Origin: CAG-791 sp045117315
Lineage (GTDB): Bacteria; Bacillota; Clostridia; Lachnospirales; Lachnospiraceae
Direction: 5' to 3'
Length of the DNA: 13,146 bases
NCBI GenBank assembly: GCA_045117315.1
Contig: JBGUNJ010000223.1
Location: forward strand, 1-13,146
Made by a program: the position numbers and the translations under genes. Under the pieces are notes generated by a model, which was given only the letters and a program-made list of their open reading frames with translations, was not told the origin of the DNA and searched no databases. The first letter of the stretch is position 1, and every line of letters starts with the position of its first letter. Below, piece after piece: positions 12,747 through 13,146 of the stretch.

Positions 12747-13146
12747 ATGTACAACGCAGTCGGTATTGATGCTTCAAAGGGAAAGAGCACCGTGACGGTC
12801 CTTCAGCCGGGTGGCAGAGTAGTCAGGAAACCTTTTGATGTGACTCATTCTTCAAGCGAGTTAAAAAAACTCACAGATTACATCCTTTCCCTGGATGGTG
12901 ACACTAAAGTGGTGATGGAATCTACAGGCCGATATCACGAGCCATTACTGCGTACCTTGTCCGATCAAGGGATCTTTGTCAGCGTTGTAAACGCACATCT
13001 GATCAAAAATTTCGGGAACAACACCATCCGGAAAGTCAAGTCCGATCCTGCGGACTCCAGAAAGATCGCCAGGTATACGCTTGACAACTGGGCGGACCTG
13101 CGACAGTATTCCAGTATGGATACTACACGTGAACAATTAAAAACCC
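12747..13146 (+). CDS. IS110-family transposase (DEDD recombinase), 5' part
   Basis: The first 133 codons are present and the gene is cut by the window edge with no stop. The N-terminal RuvC-like DEDD domain is clear: AVGIDASKGKS (4-14) with Asp8, VVMESTGRYHEPL (55-67) with Glu58, and KVKSDPADSRKIARY (96-110) with Asp100 and Asp103. This is the family's catalytic tetrad in the right order and spacing. The C-terminal domain with its catalytic serine lies outside the window. IS110 recombinases move the element as a circle and insert at a site chosen by the bridge RNA. The ATG at 12747 follows GGGAGGT (12734-12740). The visible part is intact, with no frameshift, so the copy could be active. Confidence 0.95.
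   Translation, partial: MYNAVGIDASKGKSTVTVLQPGGRVVRKPFDVTHSSSELKKLTDYILSLDGDTKVVMESTGRYHEPLLRTLSDQGIFVSVVNAHLIKNFGNNTIRKVKSDPADSRKIARYTLDNWADLRQYSSMDTTREQLKT

Larger units (their letters stand above)
12460..13146 (+). mobile_element. IS110-family insertion sequence, left end and 5' part of recombinase (cut by window edge)
   Basis: The recombinase gene from 12747 identifies the family. The non-coding sequence before it contains hairpins at 12466-12482 (ACTGTC-CGGGA-GACAGT) and 12493-12525 (GGTCAG with CTGACC), a promoter and a folded segment, as expected for an IS110 left end. The outer left boundary cannot be set from one copy: IS110 elements usually lack clear terminal inverted repeats, and target changes are subtle. 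The start given is an estimate. The right end lies beyond the window. Confidence 0.7.

Overview
The window looks like chromosomal DNA from an anaerobic Gram-positive bacterium of the class Clostridia, most likely a Lachnospiraceae-type genome. This rests on protein flavour (YerC/YecD TrpR-like repressor, PheB-type ACT protein next to hom, YfhO-family membrane protein, cold-shock protein, strong GGAGG-like ribosome binding sites, sigma-A-type promoters). No rRNA or tRNA is present, so the taxonomy is inference.

Layout: (1) 1-223 is a large imperfect palindrome, MITE-like. (2) 326-1796 holds a short CobA/CobO-type corrinoid adenosyltransferase and dapA, closed by a strong terminator. (3) 1861-1983 is an AT-rich 31-bp tandem repeat in front of dapB. 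(4) 2029-3638 holds dapB and an unusual eukaryotic (HIS6)-type hisA. Their terminator is shared with a convergent cold-shock gene (3871-4071, minus strand). (5) 4402-4920 is a promoter, a structured leader and a yerC-like TrpR-family regulator, followed by a 13-14-bp tandem array (4906-5121). (6) 5290-8376 is a large YfhO-family multi-membrane protein carrying a 4x21-bp in-frame minisatellite. (7) 8481-10506 is a promoter, a PheB-like ACT protein and homoserine dehydrogenase. (8) 10819-12138 is a monofunctional aspartate kinase. (9) 12139-12746 holds stable nested hairpins and then the non-coding left part of an IS110-family element, whose DEDD recombinase starts at 12747 and runs off the window.

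Functionally, dapA, dapB, hom and ask belong to one pathway. Ask makes aspartyl phosphate; the semialdehyde derived from it goes either to lysine/diaminopimelate (DapA, DapB) or to homoserine, threonine and methionine (Hom). The PheB-like ACT protein is a plausible amino-acid sensor beside hom. Aspartate semialdehyde dehydrogenase is not in the window.

The strongest candidate for something beyond routine annotation is the roughly 190-nt segment between a good promoter (12520-12549) and the IS110 recombinase. It fits the position and size of an IS110 bridge RNA. Other notable items are the eukaryotic-type HisA, the tandem arrays in intergenic gaps, the leader with a terminator-like hairpin before the TrpR-like gene, and two copies of the very stable GCGAAGC mini-hairpin after ask.
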